In this document: positions 1 through 14,302 of the stretch, piece after piece
Position numbering within the stretch: the stretch's first letter is position 1
How the letters are laid out: every line of letters starts with the position of its first letter
NCBI RefSeq assembly: GCF_051020985.1
Contig: NC_135006.1
Span: 16,261,501 to 16,325,500, forward strand
DNA from: Nomia melanderi
Taxonomy: Eukaryota; Arthropoda; Insecta; Hymenoptera; Halictidae
Direction: 5' to 3'
Length of the DNA stretch: 64,000 nt
Program-made: the position numbers and the translations under genes
Notes under the pieces: model-generated
Told to the model about the DNA's origin: nothing
Databases searched by the model: none
Seen by the model: only the letters and a program-made list of their open reading frames with translations

Positions 1-3000
1 CACAACGAATCAATTGCTTTTATTCTATTCGACGTCGCAATTGGATTTCCGTTACGCGATAGCCGTCACTGAGAAGTTAATTACCGGGATTTTGCCCAGC
101 GCGTCTGCGTCGACGATTGCAGTTTCGCCGACCGGATACACCGTGTTGTTTCCACGCGCACTTCCCCTCGGTGTTTGCCTTCTGAATGGAGTCGTGTCCC
201 TTACAAGTTATCCACGATGTTTTTCCACAAACGGATTCCTATTCTTATTTCCATATTTCTCCCGTAAACAAGATCATAGATGTCGAATAGTAAGTGGCGT
301 TGCGTTTCTCCGAGGTACAAGGCAGCAGCTATTTCGCCCTTTTCCGTTGAAGCTCGGCTCGTTCAAAGGAGTGTCTTTGATTCAGACGCTTTACAGAGTG
401 CAAAGGGCGCCTAACACAAAGCTTCAACGCCTCTTGCATCGTTCTATGTATTCGTCACGCACGGTAGAAATAAACAACGCGGTAATACCGGTTCATTAAC
501 CCTTTGCCCTCGCGAGGTGATTCTCAGTTAACGTTAGATTCCATAAAACGAAATAATCACATCTTACATATAACATTCAGCTTTCACGGTGCATCGATAT
601 ACGAAACATTGAAATCGAATGACTTCGTTCCTTGGTTCACGTGTATTTTCCCATTATTTTCGAAGAATATTCTCTACGTCTCGTCAGGAGATGTCGAATA
701 TTTCCAGTGAAACACTTCTGGGTACGAAAGATTAATGTCCCCTCGCTGTTCTTCGAGATATAATTGCCGAAAGAAATGCAATTACCCCGAAAATAAACGG
801 AGAAGCTTGATAGAGCCGTGTACGCAATAGAGGGACACGCCATTAACGGTGTCATGGCGCGTAGAACGAGGCGCCGAAAAATGCCAAATTCGATAACCCC
901 CGCACGTTGGCCGAACCAGCTTTTATCGGTGGATAGATTGTAAAAGCTTTCGGCAGCGCGCGATAATTAAACCCGAAAGCCTGTGGCGAACGCGATGAAT
1001 CGCGCGGCGGTTTGGATCCTCGCGGCGCGTATCGTTCGACCGGCTCGCCGTTAACAGCCCTTCGAGATAAATCGTCGGTCAGTCGTGGACGCCTCGCGTG
1101 ATATTTCTCGCCTCCGAGGAAGCTCTGTCGGCAAACGGAACTCGAGCTGCAGCATCTCCGAATTCCGCCGAAATTTTTCTCATTTCGTGTCCTATAAAGT
1201 AACCCTCATGGACCGGATATCTTCCGAAAGATACCGAAGGTTGATCCAGATCCGAATGATCCCCGACAGGAGTGTAAGGAGCGAAGCATCATAAATAGGC
1301 AAGATGAATAATTCGCTTGCATTCTAGCTGGGTAGCAAACGAGACCCAGCTTTAACCAAGTGGAATAATGAACGGAATATCGATTAGCTTATTTGTATTA
1401 AAGAAACTTCTTCGCCGCTCTGAATGGAGATTCAGCTGTTGTTATCCACCCGGAAAGTACCGATCTCAATTTACGTGTTACCGTTACCGGGTGCATTATA
1501 TTAATCGTTCGATTTCCTTGAACCACATTCCCGACATTTCCGTTATTTTAATTTACCCTTCCGAGCCGTATCGCGTAACTTCGGCATTCCCTCCGAACAA
1601 GCATTAACGAGGGAAAGCCCCGGTAATTGTGCCTCGAACAAATAATCCGCTCGGCGCAATTATAAACTAACCTCGGCACCGGGAGAAATTGTAGCAGTAA
1701 TTACGCGGCTCGCAGGTGTTTCACGCGTGTCTCCGAATCAGCCAGACCGTGGCGACGGGGAAGAGAGAAAAATAAAGAGGGTAGAAGAGAAGCGGAAAAA
1801 TACGCGCGTCCCACGGCGAGGCAGCAACTTTTTCGTACAGCCGGTACGCGATCGTTGCGCTGCCGGATGTCGCGCGACGATTTCCGCGATACATAAGTCG
1901 GCGCATAAACTCGTGGATCGTCTTGCGGAATCGCCTCAGTTTTAGATGAAATAAATCACGGATCGGTATTTGCGAGATTTCTTTGGAAAACCTTGAGTGG
2001 AAATGGAGGACCTAGCAATCTTGCTTATCGATTCGATCTAGATTTACGCGTTTCCGTAGTTGATCGATGAAATATTGAAATCGCGATAGCATCGGGTACA
2101 CGGTAGACGCGGAGAGTTATTTAATCAGGAAATCCTGTCGTTACAGTTTATCCTTCGTCCAGGAGACCGTTATTTCGTTAAAAACCCTTGCCGAGTTCCG
2201 CTTTACCGCGGCACCACCTGCGATTTATCGAAAATAATCCCCACAGTCTCCGGCCTGGGAGAAATAAGAGAAATCAGCAGAAATCGCACCGGGATCACGG
2301 TGTACAGCTGCGAAACGAGGTTTACGACGCAGCTGCCGTTGCGTATTCGTAAAATTTTGAGTAGCAATATCCTGCAGCTCGCCAGAAATCGAAATCCGAG
2401 CCAGCCAGCCCCTACGGGCGCGAACCCCCTACGAAACCGGAAGTCCTTCGGTTCGACGGAGGTTCGAGAACCGCCCTTCTGCCGTTCTCCTCATCATTTT
2501 AGCGCGCCACGCACTGCGCATTCCACCGTCGAGCCGCGACGATTCCTTCGTATCGTGGACTCCGATCATTACGTTTGATCACTGGCGGCCAAACGACCGG
2601 AAAATCCTACCGATCCGCGAAACCAAGATCGCCGGCCGTTGCTTCTGTTTCTGTCCCCGCCACCGTGTTCCCCGGGAATATCCAACAGGCGTGTTGCATC
2701 CGTGAATGGTTACCGCGACACAATTCACCGAACGTTTCTCGGATAATACGCCGCTGGCCGGGAAACAAAGGAAGGTGGTAACAACGGGGAATTGTGATTT
2801 ACCGGTTCTCGTTTCAGTTGCGAGAGGATTTTCTTGGTTCCTGACGGAGCGAAGAAAATGGGGGTAACGGGAAACGTTGGAAAGTGGACTGCAGGCGCCG
2901 AGGAAAAAATAAAATCGAGGTGCCAATGGAATTTCAGTCATTTCTGCGCTGCTCCCGGGGGAATGGAAGTTTCCCTAACTTAATCCGAATGACTCGGATA

Positions 3001-5600
3001 AAGGAATACGCAGTGAACGGGTCGAGTTAATAGAAAAGACGAACGACGAAAGCCCTATCGAAACGTCACTGGGAAAGCTCTGTCAATTTTTCTGACGTCT
3101 GCAAACCGAATTGTTAGACTGGAGTATTACTCGACTGACTTTCATCTAGTAATCCTAAAGAATTCTATCTTAAGCAATTCTCGAGTGAATCTATCGACGA
3201 GACGATCCTAGTCCTCCGCTAAATAGCAAAAAATACGAACACAACAAAAAGAGCCAGATGCGCAGGAAGGTACCTCGATGTGACTGCCACTGATTATAGT
3301 GGCATCTTCGAGAGAATAGTTTTTCTACCTCGAGGAAACCTTTGAACCTCAGAACCAGTGACACTGGAAGACCTCATCTGCTCCGGGATACAAAATGTCT
3401 CTCGCAATAGCTCCCCGTATCGTTCTGTATGTCGCCGATGAAACGAGCAGCGGCCGCGAAGCGTAAAAAAGCCCCGCAGTCGAACGTTTCCGGCGCGGAT
3501 TCTTTACTCCCCTGTCGACGCGCGTCCTCGAGCCGCGCGACCGAATTTACGGGGCCGCGAACGACTGTGCAAAACGCCGACGCAGCCGAACGAACGAGCC
3601 CCGGCCGACCGCGAGCATAACCCGGTCTCCCATAAATTCCACCGCAAAGCCGGCGGCGGTGGCCGCGTTCTCCCGCTCCGCGAGGAATGTATCATTCCGC
3701 CGCTGGAAAAAACCGATCGACGACACTTGGACCGACGAACACGACGATTTCGAACCGTCGACTCGAGGAAACGTGCTCTGGAACGCGTCCCGCTTATTCC
3801 TCGAAACACTCTCTTAGTCGTTGTTCTTATTTCTCCCGCGATAAGTTTCGATCTTTTCTGCAAAACGGTTGAAATCATTCGAACGCGATTCGAACAAATT
3901 TCCCGCGAAACGCAATATACTTCCCCGTTATCACTGCAGGTTGAATGGCGACAATTTTCACGGATGCAGTTCAATATATAATTCACGCGCAACACTGTTT
4001 ACCGATATTTGATAAAGGGGTTAAAACAGTGGCAGTATATGTGCCGGCGCTCAAGCTATTAGCAGTGAATACCTATTTGGCCAACTGCAAACACGTCAGT
4101 GTCCCCCCGTCGCGAATTTATCATCTGAATTGTTCGTTAATCGTTCCGGAGATAGAAGAACATATTTTCCAGCGCATTATCCGACGTATCCGACGTCGAT
4201 GACCCAGGAAAACAGCATTAATCTATCGAAGACAGGTCTGACGAATGCGGCTCGGCGCCGCGCGTGTTTTGCCCCCGCGGCCCCGGGATATGGGTGGCTC
4301 GATTTTTCCGCCATCCGCTCTTTCTTGTTCCGTTTTCCAAGCTTTTTCGACCGCAGCCGGGCGAACAAACATTGCTCCGCGAGAACAACATTCAACCAGT
4401 GGCCGTGGCAGCTTCTGGCTCGGCTACGGATCCTATCCACCTTCATCCCCTTTCTACCAGCGACTCTCAATCCGTGCGACCTGTGTCGTTTTCCAGGAAT
4501 AATCGTGTTTTCCTACTCGATTATGTAGGATTTTATTCCGAGATGAATCCCACTTGACGTCGCGACGAAAGAAATAGTTCGCACGATTTAACTTCATAAA
4601 ATATGCTTACCAAAATAGCATGGAAACCGTACGAACACATCTCTCCGTCGCTGACCCCGACGAGATCAATTTCCACACCTTTTCAACATTCACCCCCATC
4701 GTTTCCTTTCACTCTCACTTGTATCCTCTTGCACCTTGACCGCTGCATCCGTAGTCAAAACTCACGGGGTCACGTACGGGCAGTACCAGTCTCCTCAGTT
4801 TCACGATCCTATCGCGCAGTTCCAAACGTGCTTCTTTCGCGCTTCTCCGCTCAACGTTCGAGATTTTCCGCGGTCACCGTATTTCCCGCGTATACCGGTG
4901 GTACTCAGTGGCAAGTCGAGCACCACCAAGCACAACGAGCCATTCTTACTCAATAATTAACAGGAAATACGACCGCTGCAACGGGGAATCTGCCCGCGGT
5001 GAACCCGATGTTGCTCAGGCTGCCATAAACACCACACGGTTATAGGATAAAACGTTCGGAACTAAATTAGCAATTAATCGATTAATGTATCTGGCTGTTT
5101 CGCGTCGGCAATTACAGAATCCACTCGGAAGCAACAACAACGCAGCGGGAATAACGGAATATTGACGAGCCGAGTGTTCCCGTGTAAATTAATAAACATC
5201 GCAGTTGCGCGTGCACCGCGGCAATATTGGTTCGGCTTAACGTCGTTCGCCGTTTCGAGGGCAAGGGACTCGAAATAAACCGCTTCGGAACGCGCGAGAA
5301 TTTTTTCGTCTTCATCGGTCGTAAGTCTGGGAGCGGAAGCCACTTGGCAGGAAGCGGTGCCCCGCGGCGGGATCCCGGGCGTGACGTTATTCGGGCTACT
5401 TGGAGGAGCGGGGCTCCAGAAATTTATCCCCGGCTATTTCTCACTTCTTCCGTGGATTGGATTAACCGTCCGACCGGCCGGGACGGATGCGAGAAAGATG
5501 AAAATGCGAGGATGAAGAGGGCAACGGGCGCCCAGGTCGCTGATAAATTTCCAAGAACGTCCAGCCGGGCCGGTGCTAAGCCAGCAGTCGTCTATTTACA
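1..5600. other. Non-coding stretch, CpG-dense, no supported gene
   Basis: Both strands show only short overlapping open frames without conserved motifs or plausible splice partners. Composition is CpG-rich with frequent TCG/CGA words. One degenerate transposon (496-735) is the only structured element I can support. If the signal-peptide exon near 24.3 kb is real, this stretch may be part of its first intron or lie downstream of it. Confidence 0.6.
496..735. mobile_element. Degenerate TTAA-flanked MITE (piggyBac-like), copy A
   Basis: The left end reads TTAACCCTTTGCCCTCG and the right end ACTTCTGGGTACGAAAGATTAA, whose reverse complement begins TTAATCTTTCGTACCCAGAAGT. The ends are thus imperfect inverted repeats, each abutting TTAA, the target site of piggyBac-type transposons. 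The 600-735 part aligns by eye with 18,580-18,722. At 240 bp with no coding capacity, it is a non-autonomous element. Confidence 0.5.
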
Positions 5601-5623
5601 CGAAGGACAGTTCGCCAACTCGT

Positions 5624-5636
5624 CCCCCCCCCCCCC
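5624..5636. repeat. Homopolymer C run (13 nt)
   Basis: Thirteen consecutive C residues, a length prone to sequencing error. It disrupts confidence in any frame crossing it. Confidence 0.9.
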
Positions 5637-8600
5637 GCTTCCTCCTCTTGGATCCTCTCCTTTAGCTTCGTCTCCGCGGTCTCCTTTCTTCCCTGATTTA
5701 TCGAGCTGTCGCGCTTCATGGTCCCGCGAGCTCGACTTGCGAGATAGCCCGGCAGCCATCGATACGCTACGCGGACTTTTAACAAAGATGCCCGGGGACA
5801 GTGTCTCTGCTACCCATCTTCCTCGATGTCTGCAGCTGCATATTGGTATTTTGGAAAATCCTCGAGTACATTTATCAGTGGAGCATTAGCGTATTATAAA
5901 TCCGCGTTTCTCGCTTATCTTGCTCCCGTTTGCTGCACTTCTCAAAGTTATTTTATGCACTTTCATTCGACCGTCCTGCAGCGACTGGAATATCGATGTT
6001 CCTCCACCTTCGGTCGTTCGGCTCGTTAATCCAAATAGTCACAGACACAAGGAAGTCGCCTCAAACGAAAGAGATAAGGCAACGTGAAAGCAAAGATCCG
6101 TAACACAGCACCCAAGGAATCGCTCTCGATTACCACGGTTCACCGTCCGAGCTCTCAGACTGCCAGACAAACGGTGTCAGAGTGAAATCCGCGTAAACGC
6201 GAGTCGTTCGATCGTGAACGAGCGTGTTGCGGGCCGCATCGGCTATCCCCGATCGCTGCAGCACCGGAGCGGCGAGCGCTCTCGCAATATTCCCGGATCG
6301 AGGCCGGCGAAGGGCGGCCGGTGACCGCAAACACGATCCCGGTAAGCTGGATCGTAGCCCGCGACTATCCCCGACTACTCGAACGGGTCCCACCGGAAGG
6401 GCGCGGAGGCGAAGGGGGACGGGAGCCGGCTGGATTTCAGGGGGAGCTTGCATCAGCGCTAAAAGCTAATGGACCGGGGTCCTTTGAAGGCAGCGCCTCC
6501 GGCTGGCAGACAGCGGCCGCTTAGCCCCGACCCTCTCCAGAGACATTCTTGCCGTAGGAGTGCATCGGACCGTTCGTAAAAAGATTAGCCTCCCCGCTGC
6601 CTTGATGAGGAGCACGCCGGTAACAATTAACGTCCGACATGACGCGCGCCGGAAGAGAGGAGCGAAAGCGTCAGGGATCATCGCGGGAGGGCGGAGGATA
6701 GAGGAAGGCGTTTAAAGGGAACTTTGTCTGGGAATTCGATCCTGCTCGATAAGAGCTGCGGATTAACTTTCAGTAAGATGGAATTATAGGCGGGGAGCTC
6801 CTCGGAGGAGGAAAAATTCGGATCACTTTCGCCGGGTAATTGAATCAGCTTTTCGGGCAGGAAGGATTTGCGCGAGGACCGCGGGGTTCGCGAGTACGCG
6901 AGGAATTTTGAAACGTTGAGTCAGTGCTCATCCGGATTCCATGGGTTGGAATAGTTTTCTTGATAAAATGGCAACTGAGGAGCGTCGATCTTCTCCGACG
7001 CCTGTTAATGGGGGTTCATCTTCTCGGGAACTTGATTTTTAAGCGTGTACGGAGTTGTTAATATTCATGAAGTTCTTTGTTCGCGGTCTGGGACCTTCGG
7101 TCCTTTTTTCGGACGCTTCCCCGAGTCCCGTTTTTCCGAGTAAGGGAATATCAGGGAATTCGTTAAAGCGGGAAACCGTAACGCCGCGGCGGATTCCGCG
7201 CGAGAAGAGAGAACCGTCGCGCCGAGGAACGAATTTAATTCACCGTGACGGAGACCGCAGGATCCTTCTGAAATGACAACGAGGGCAACGTGATTTCTTC
7301 GAATGAGATCGCGCAGCGGCGAGGAACGCGGGATGGAGTCAAAGGAACCAAAGGGAACCGCATCTTCGCCGGACAACTATGCCGGTCTCGGCCGATGGGA
7401 AACACCGCGGCTCCCTCATTAAGTCTCTGGAACGTTCGAAGGACGTTTCAAAGGAAACAGAAACAACCCTAAACTACGAGGAGCCGGATCAATTCTTACA
7501 AGGATCGAAGGTCTGACAGGAGCGAGAAACTTCTGCCAGATCGAATTCTTTCTAGGAGTGAACGGTTCGGAATCGGGAAACCTAATTAGCAAGTTCCCGG
7601 ACCCCGCGAGCGATTTCATCGAAGCTTCTTTAATTATTAAGGAGCAGCCAATTTCGAATCTCTCGATCCTGTAGACGTCCGCGGAATTTTCGAAGAGCCC
7701 TAGTTTGGCAGTTTGATTCAGGTCGCTCGAAATGTTGTCAGTGAAGCGAAGAGTTGCGTATGAAAACCAGGCGCTCCAGCGTCGACGATTTTCGGTGTTC
7801 ATTACGTCTGACATGTGTATTCATTTCAAAGATATTCCAGACGTTTTGACGCATCCCGACCACCAACCACGATCGTTCCGAAATAACAAGGAGAGACCGC
7901 GGTCTGGAATAAATTTCAAGTGTCCGGCTGGAAGGATCCCAAGGAAGCCGCAAGAAGCACAGATTTCACGGGCTGTCAAAGCGTCCGGAGAGTCGCGAGT
8001 AACGGGACATATCTGTATCCGCGTCGGCGAGCCGGAATGAAAAAGGTCCGGGTCGGGAGGAGCCAGTGGCTCTGATAAGAGGGAGGACGTCGAAGCGCGA
8101 CATGATTGGAACGAGTTTCGCCGTTAAGATAAATGACCGCGCGTCGCTCGAGGACCCTTTCCTCTCGCTTTGGCTCCTCGGTGGTGAGAGAGGGAAAAAA
8201 GAAGCGGGAGGGTGGGCGCGAAACTGAAAAGATCACGGTAATTCGCGACAGACGGGGGGCGGGGAAGAGAAATTGGCGCGGGCCGATGGAATTCGAGGCG
8301 CAAGAACACCGACAAAGCAGTCGCGAGCGCACGCGCTGCGTTCGCTATTTGAAACGCAAATGAGACTAGAACTGCAATTAGTTGAATTCGAGGACGCCGT
8401 AGCACGCGCGAACCTGCGAAGAAACAAGAACGACGGCCGGCGAAAAAAGGAGATGTAAATACCAGCGTAGCTCCTGGCGAAGATTTCGGAAGTTTGCCAG
8501 CGGAATTCCTTAACGCTCCCCGCGTTTTACCATAATTCCCCCGTAATCAAGCCTGAGTTCTTTCCTGCTTTCCGTCTGCGGGGCTTTATTGTCGAAACGA

Positions 8601-10363
8601 GGGCTCAGGTTGAAGCAGCGATGGACGGAAGTTCATAAATATTCTACGATCTTTCTTTCTATCTTGTTCCGTTGATGAACTTCCCTCATTTTTCAGAATC
8701 GCAAGGTTCGTAAGTTCCTACCACGGTGCCGGGTGGAATGTTAAAATAATCCTTGCGATATATTCGAGAACATATTCCGCTGATCATCGCGGCTGAACCT
8801 TCCCTCCATCTTCGCGAGAATAACGAAAGTCGTTCTCCGAATCACGAGGACCGCTCCAGATTTCGGCGACGACGCGATTTATCCGGCTCGTAAACCCTCG
8901 GCAGTGGTTCGTGCCCTACTTGCTTCGCGGGAGGAAGCGCAGCCCGAAGAAGTTCGCGGTGCTACCAGGAAGAACGACCCCAAGTGCCTCGGCCCATACT
9001 CGAAAGAACCCGGCTCCCTCGGTTTCCATTCGACCGAGCTTTCGATAAAAAGCCCTGTAAAGCGAACAACGCTCGCCCACGTTCTCGAATTATACGGCTC
9101 TCCTCGTGTACACTGCAGGCCGTAAACTCCTCCCTAGCCGGCAGGCTCGTGAACTGTGCTCCGTGTTTACAGTGCGTGCGTAAAAGGGTAATTGCGCGGC
9201 GGAAGCGAGATGCGAGAGGAAAGGGAGCGAAGTTTGATCAGTTTATACGAGACGAGCCGTCTTCTCGCGGTGTTTGCGCCGCGCAGGGCCGCATCGTCCG
9301 ACGAGCTGTGCGGTTCACTCGCCCATAGCGCCGAGGTGTCCCCGGTTCACTCCCGGCATTCCCGCCGCGGAGCGAACCAGGTGACCGACGGACGACGCTT
9401 CGAGTCTCCGTTACTGCGGGCTCAAGACGTCGTAAACCGAGCGATCTTGCTCGAGGACTCTCCTCGCCCGCTTAATTCGCTTGCACGGCGCGCGAGGAAA
9501 CTAGCCATCATCCTTTACCTCTTAACCCCTCGCCCCGAGGTCGCTATTCTTTTCGCACTCTAAAAGCTCGCACGCTTGTGTATTTATTAATATTACTTTA
9601 TCCCGCGCGAGTTTCCCATGCTGCAACTACCGAGTAACTGCAGTGAGTTTTAATCATTGTAAAATGAACATTCTCCGGAGGATATTTTAACCCGTCCACG
9701 AGTTCCGCTGTGAATATCGATGAAACGAATAGCCTGGAAATATATCAGGATAATCGAGTATCTATGCATCGACGAACAGAATGGAGCGTTAAGGTAGGAA
9801 AACAGAGAAAATTGATGAATCGGGGGAACAAAGGAAGAGATAGCCGATAAGCGAATCGCCCAACGAACTGACGATCGTCTCCACGGATTCACAATGGCCG
9901 CGCGATAAACGCCGACACCCGACCGATCGAATCGGTTCGCGAGGATCACATGATCGCGCACAAACAGAGCCTCCGCTGTGTAAAGCTCGTCGAGCGCGAA
10001 AATACAAGGGGGTCGCGAGAATTCACGGATCAACGACCACCGGGGACAAGGACGATCGTAGCGCTCCCTTTTCCTCGTGAATCCCGGCAAACATCTTTCG
10101 AGCTCAGACGAAAATTCAATCGCTGCCTTTGTTCTCGAGTGACTCGTCGCTTCTTCGTAAAGAACGCGATAAAATTCCGCCGGGCCTCGAAAAAGAGGAC
10201 TCTCTCGGAAGACTCCGTTAACCCTTTTCCCCCGAACCTCGTCTCGCCTCGTTCCGATTGATCTTCCGATCGATTTACGCCGCGACAACGATCGACGAAA
10301 AGCGGAACGCTTAACCGAGCTCCTGCTTGTCCGAGACGCGACTGACTTATACCACTTGGAGAG

Positions 10364-10405
10364 CGTCAGACAGCAGCATACCTACGCCACTTAAACTGTC
10401 TGACG
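10364..10405. other. Perfect 10-bp inverted repeat with a 22-nt loop
   Basis: CGTCAGACAG and CTGTCTGACG are exact reverse complements separated by 22 nt. The stem could form in RNA or as a cruciform. It is shorter than a typical microRNA precursor and does not extend beyond 10-11 pairs. Function unknown. Confidence 0.6.
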
Positions 10406-13400
10406 TGTAACTGATTTGTACTACTGAATCGAGGTCCACCTTATCCTCAACCTCTGCTACTCGATCACGGTCGATCCGTGGCTGACTTCTATAACTCAAT
10501 TTTTCTCCGACTTATCATCGTTACTTAATTAGAGAACACTTGATCAACCTAATCTCGACGTTCGAGGCGTAAAATATTAACCCGAGAATATTTTTCTCAA
10601 CAAATATTCATTATTTTCTGATTAAATATCAACGATATGTTTTACAACTAACATAAAGAAATACCTTGTACAAATTAAGTGACAGAACTAGTTTATTTCA
10701 ATGTTATATGTGTCGATACATTATATAAAACTTGACATTGAATTCCAAATTCGATGATTTTATTCAGTCAAATCGAATGGCGATTGAACCTGGGATTTTT
10801 CAAGGAACGAGCGCACAATCGAGTAGAAAAAAAAACATAATAATGTCGAAGAAGACGGAGACGTTGCAAAAAGGACCCAAGATTGATAGATAGGCAATCG
10901 TGGATGCTCGAGGAATCGGTCGAACGGCGAAAGACGTGTGTCCAACGAGGTCCGCTTGATTTAAAAGACTTCCCAGGACCGAGAGCGCACTTAGCACCTT
11001 ATAGTGATTCCGAATCAGCAGCAATCTCCGATGTACTCGAAAGAACAGGGTTCCAGCTGGAGGTCTCGAATGAGCCGCAGGAATCAAAGAGGACTCGTTA
11101 AAGAGGTGGAGCGAAAAACAGGGTCACTGGTGTGTCGCGAAGAAAACACTCGTTTGGCCCGCTTTTGTAAGGAGCCTCTATATTTACGGGCTCGAGCCAC
11201 ATATCGATCCCTCGACCTCCCCGAGGCCGAGCGTGTCGACGTCGCATAGTCCTTGGGAGCGTTCCGTCCTCTCTGTCCCGCTTTTGCACGAGTCATTTGT
11301 TCGCCTCTTCGTCCACTTCCTCCTCGGCTCTATCGCTCGTCTCCGTTCCTCTCGGTCTCCTCCTCGTTCACTCCCTCCTTCGTTCCCTCTCCGGGGATAG
11401 TGTATTATCTCTATCCGCTTCCGCGTCTGTCTCGCTCGTCCGCTCCGGTCCGTCGCGAACCCTTGAATTTGACATTTGGCCAAGGCAGCCGGAACAAAGA
11501 CCACCCCGGGCGATTGTTTTGAGGTCGTTTCTTCCTGGACTCTCCTCGTTTAAACTCCCGGCCAACCGACTCAGCCGCGTCGCCACCGCCTACGATAACG
11601 CGTAGAATCCCTCGGAGACCCTTTGAAAATCGATCGACGAGCGAGAAAGTTCTAGGTCAGTAGATTCTGTATCTCCCGAGGAATTCCTCTGGACAATCGT
11701 CTCGAAGACGGCCACCGCAAATATCGAGATGTCTAAATCATCGATAGACAACACCTAGAGGAGACAAAGTTCCGAACGAAAGAAACCGGGGTTCCGGCGT
11801 CTCTGAAGAGTTAAAGACTCTGCAGTCCTCGTTCTCGCTTAAAGGGCAAATAAGTTACCCAGAACACTCTGCGATCACGCCTCTCGAGTAGCTACAAACG
11901 TTCGCATTCAACGAAATCGCCTCTCCAGGAACGTTTCCTCCGGGCCGCCGTTAATCTCGCTTTCCATTCGAGCGTCTCGTGAATCGGAGTCGCCCGGAGC
12001 AACGAATGAATTCTTTCCCCGTAATTCTCCGCAGCGAGGAATCGTGAGAACCGGCGAAGCAATCCCAGGACCCTCCAGCAGGGCCAGTCTATATCCCCCG
12101 AAACGATGAAGAAACAGCGGCCGGTCCACCGATCGAGCCGTGGAACGCCGGCGAGTACCATTATTGCCAAACTTTCCGGCCAATCTTCGACGATGAAGAA
12201 ATTGATAAAAAAGTTCGCGTCGCGCGCCCATCTCCCTCGCCTCTAACCGGAACGGTCCCCCGGATCGATTCTCGGACAAAGGTTCCTCCAATTACAACCT
12301 CCGCCGCGCCGGGGAGGGGATCGGTCTACCGGCCCGTAGGTAGCTATTGTTTCAATAACGGCCGAGTCCTGCGCTGATGGGCTCGGATAATCCATTTAGC
12401 TGAGGAAGGGCCGGGAGAAAAATTCCTCGGGGTCGGAAGAATGAAATGAACTTCGGTACCGTCGGCGAATAAACTGATTTGTCCGGGAAAATTGAATTTC
12501 TTTTTCTATGTCGGTAACGATGAAACGCGTTCCTACCGGTGTTTGGAACTCGGTTGCACTCGTTTTCCCGTTGCTTTTGTTCCAAGCTACATTAGCTTAG
12601 AATGTAACAAGCCACGAACAAATGAATGGAATACTAGGCACAACAGGTACAACGTAAAAATACAGTAAAATGCGTTTACAGACTAACAACGCGACCAATG
12701 GGAAACGAATTCGAAATAGAAATACAACAGTGAACAAACAACTCCGCCGACGAATGAATAAAAAAGGAGTTCAACTACAAATTTCCTAATAACAGTTGAT
12801 TGCTTAGCTACACCCTGAACAGCTAGCGAAGCGCGCACGGCAATAACTACCTCGATAACGTCATAATGATCGATCACCGCGCGCTACGAGCGAGCACAAA
12901 CGCACCGCGAGAAGAGCAGCGGTAAAGTTAACCGTTGCGGTCCGCGGATTCGTCCGGGAACAGAGAATCCAACGGTGGGAGGACGTGCGGGGAAAAGTTA
13001 GCGTCCCGATCCATTACAAGGGTCTCGAGGGTTTCAGAATTGTCCCCGAAGTTTCCGCGGGGCACGCGAGATCCCGGCGCGTCGTTTCCGCTCGCAAAGC
13101 CTCGTTCGCACCTTCGCTTCGGCCCGGCGAAAATGCTGCCGCCGCGGCGATATTGCCGCGACATAATTTCGAGTTAGCCAGACAGTTAAGACGCGTCGTA
13201 ACTCGAACAGCGAGCGCCGGGGAGCCGCTCTTTCGCCGCGGCGGCGTCGAACTCGGTGAAAGAGAGGAGCGGCGCGCGGAAAAAGGAAGAAATGGGACGG
13301 CCTGGTTTACAGGTTTGAAATTCAGGGCGAACGTCGGCTCGGGTAATGGTCTAAACGTGTCAGCCCAGTTCCCATCTCCGAGGCTCGCGCATCCAGGCTC

Positions 13401-13521
13401 GCGAGATGTAATTTCGAACGCGCGTCCCACGAGCTTTGGCTGCGGGATAGAAATGAAGCGAGACAGCGCGGCGACGAGGATATACCGTTTCGCTCGTGAG
13501 CGTAGTCGTCCGCCCTGCTGC

Positions 13522-13537
13522 GGGTCACTTTTGACCC
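13522..13537. other. GGGTCA-N4-TGACCC inverted repeat
   Basis: The two half sites resemble nuclear-receptor half sites (consensus AGGTCA) in inverted orientation with a 4-bp spacer. A similar core lies inside the MITE at 30,624-30,637, so this could instead be a transposon relic. Function unproven. Confidence 0.4.
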
Positions 13538-14275
13538 AATCGAGGTTTTCTCTTCTGAGTACCCTCCCGCTAACAAGGGAACCTTTTCAGTCGGCACGCG
13601 TCGATTTTCGTGAAATTTACATTGGAGGATAGCTTTCGAGAAAATATTTGACAGGTACTTTTTCTTATCGGTCAACTTTGAACGGCCGAAAATACTACTG
13701 AGAGTCGAGGGCTAAAAGTGTATTTTGTACGATATCCCTGAAACCAGGGGGTGTGAGAAATTTTTTAAAATTGTTCACCCCGTAATGAATAATTACGATT
13801 TCTTTTCTATAGTCCCTAGGTTAGAGATATTGTAACATGCTTTCAACCTTCAACTTTCAGGGGTGTTTTCTCTAGGTCACTTCTGTATTTGAAGATGGTA
13901 TACGAACATTGTTACTAATTCACTCGTTCAGATTTTGTTGATAATATTCATTGAGCTGTGATGTATAAGGTATTGTCAATATTATATAATACTCTAAATA
14001 TGGAAATATTGATTAAACCTTCTTAAAATTACGGAACATGCGAAGCTTCGCTAACAGGAAAGCATTCGTTAAATCCATTGAGGAGACATTTCGCTGGTTC
14101 CAGTAGAATGGTCCTATCGAGAATAGAGGAGGAATTCGGGCGCGGAAGAATTACGGGATCGAGCGCGCGAACGGAAACCATTGATTACAGGATTACGCAA
14201 TTTTCGCGAGAGCTTTCCCGAACGCGACACAATAGGGCGGTTTCCACGTTGGCCGGAAATTTTAGCGGGCAAGAA

Positions 14276-14302
14276 GCCGCCGCCGCCGCCGCCGCCGCCG
14301 CG
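14276..14302. repeat. GCC trinucleotide run
   Basis: Eight to nine consecutive GCC units. Flanking frames on both strands turn this into poly-Ala, poly-Pro or poly-Gly, but none of those frames has other coding support. Confidence 0.85.

Larger units (their letters stand above)
5601..13950. other. Non-coding stretch with CpG-rich islands and a stem-loop
   Basis: No gene is supported. Particularly CpG-rich patches lie near 6.2-6.5, 8.1-8.4, 9.2-9.5 and 13.0-13.4 kb; these create long chance open frames on several strands at once, which argues against coding. An AT-rich patch at about 10.55-10.76 kb interrupts them. Contents listed separately: a 13-nt C run at 5,624, a stem-loop at 10,364 and a GGGTCA/TGACCC inverted repeat at 13,522. 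Confidence 0.55.

Noticed and set aside
5227..5889. 220-codon plus-strand open frame
   Set aside because: It crosses a 13-C homopolymer, is rich in Arg/Ser/Pro from CpG-dense DNA, has no recognisable domain and overlaps open frames on the other strand.
9650..10288. 212-codon minus-strand open frame
   Set aside because: Length is explained by low stop frequency in GC-rich sequence; no domain, and the composition matches chance frames nearby.
12985..13632. 215-codon plus-strand open frame
   Set aside because: An overlapping 138-codon frame on the opposite strand covers the same GC-rich island; no conserved motif in either.
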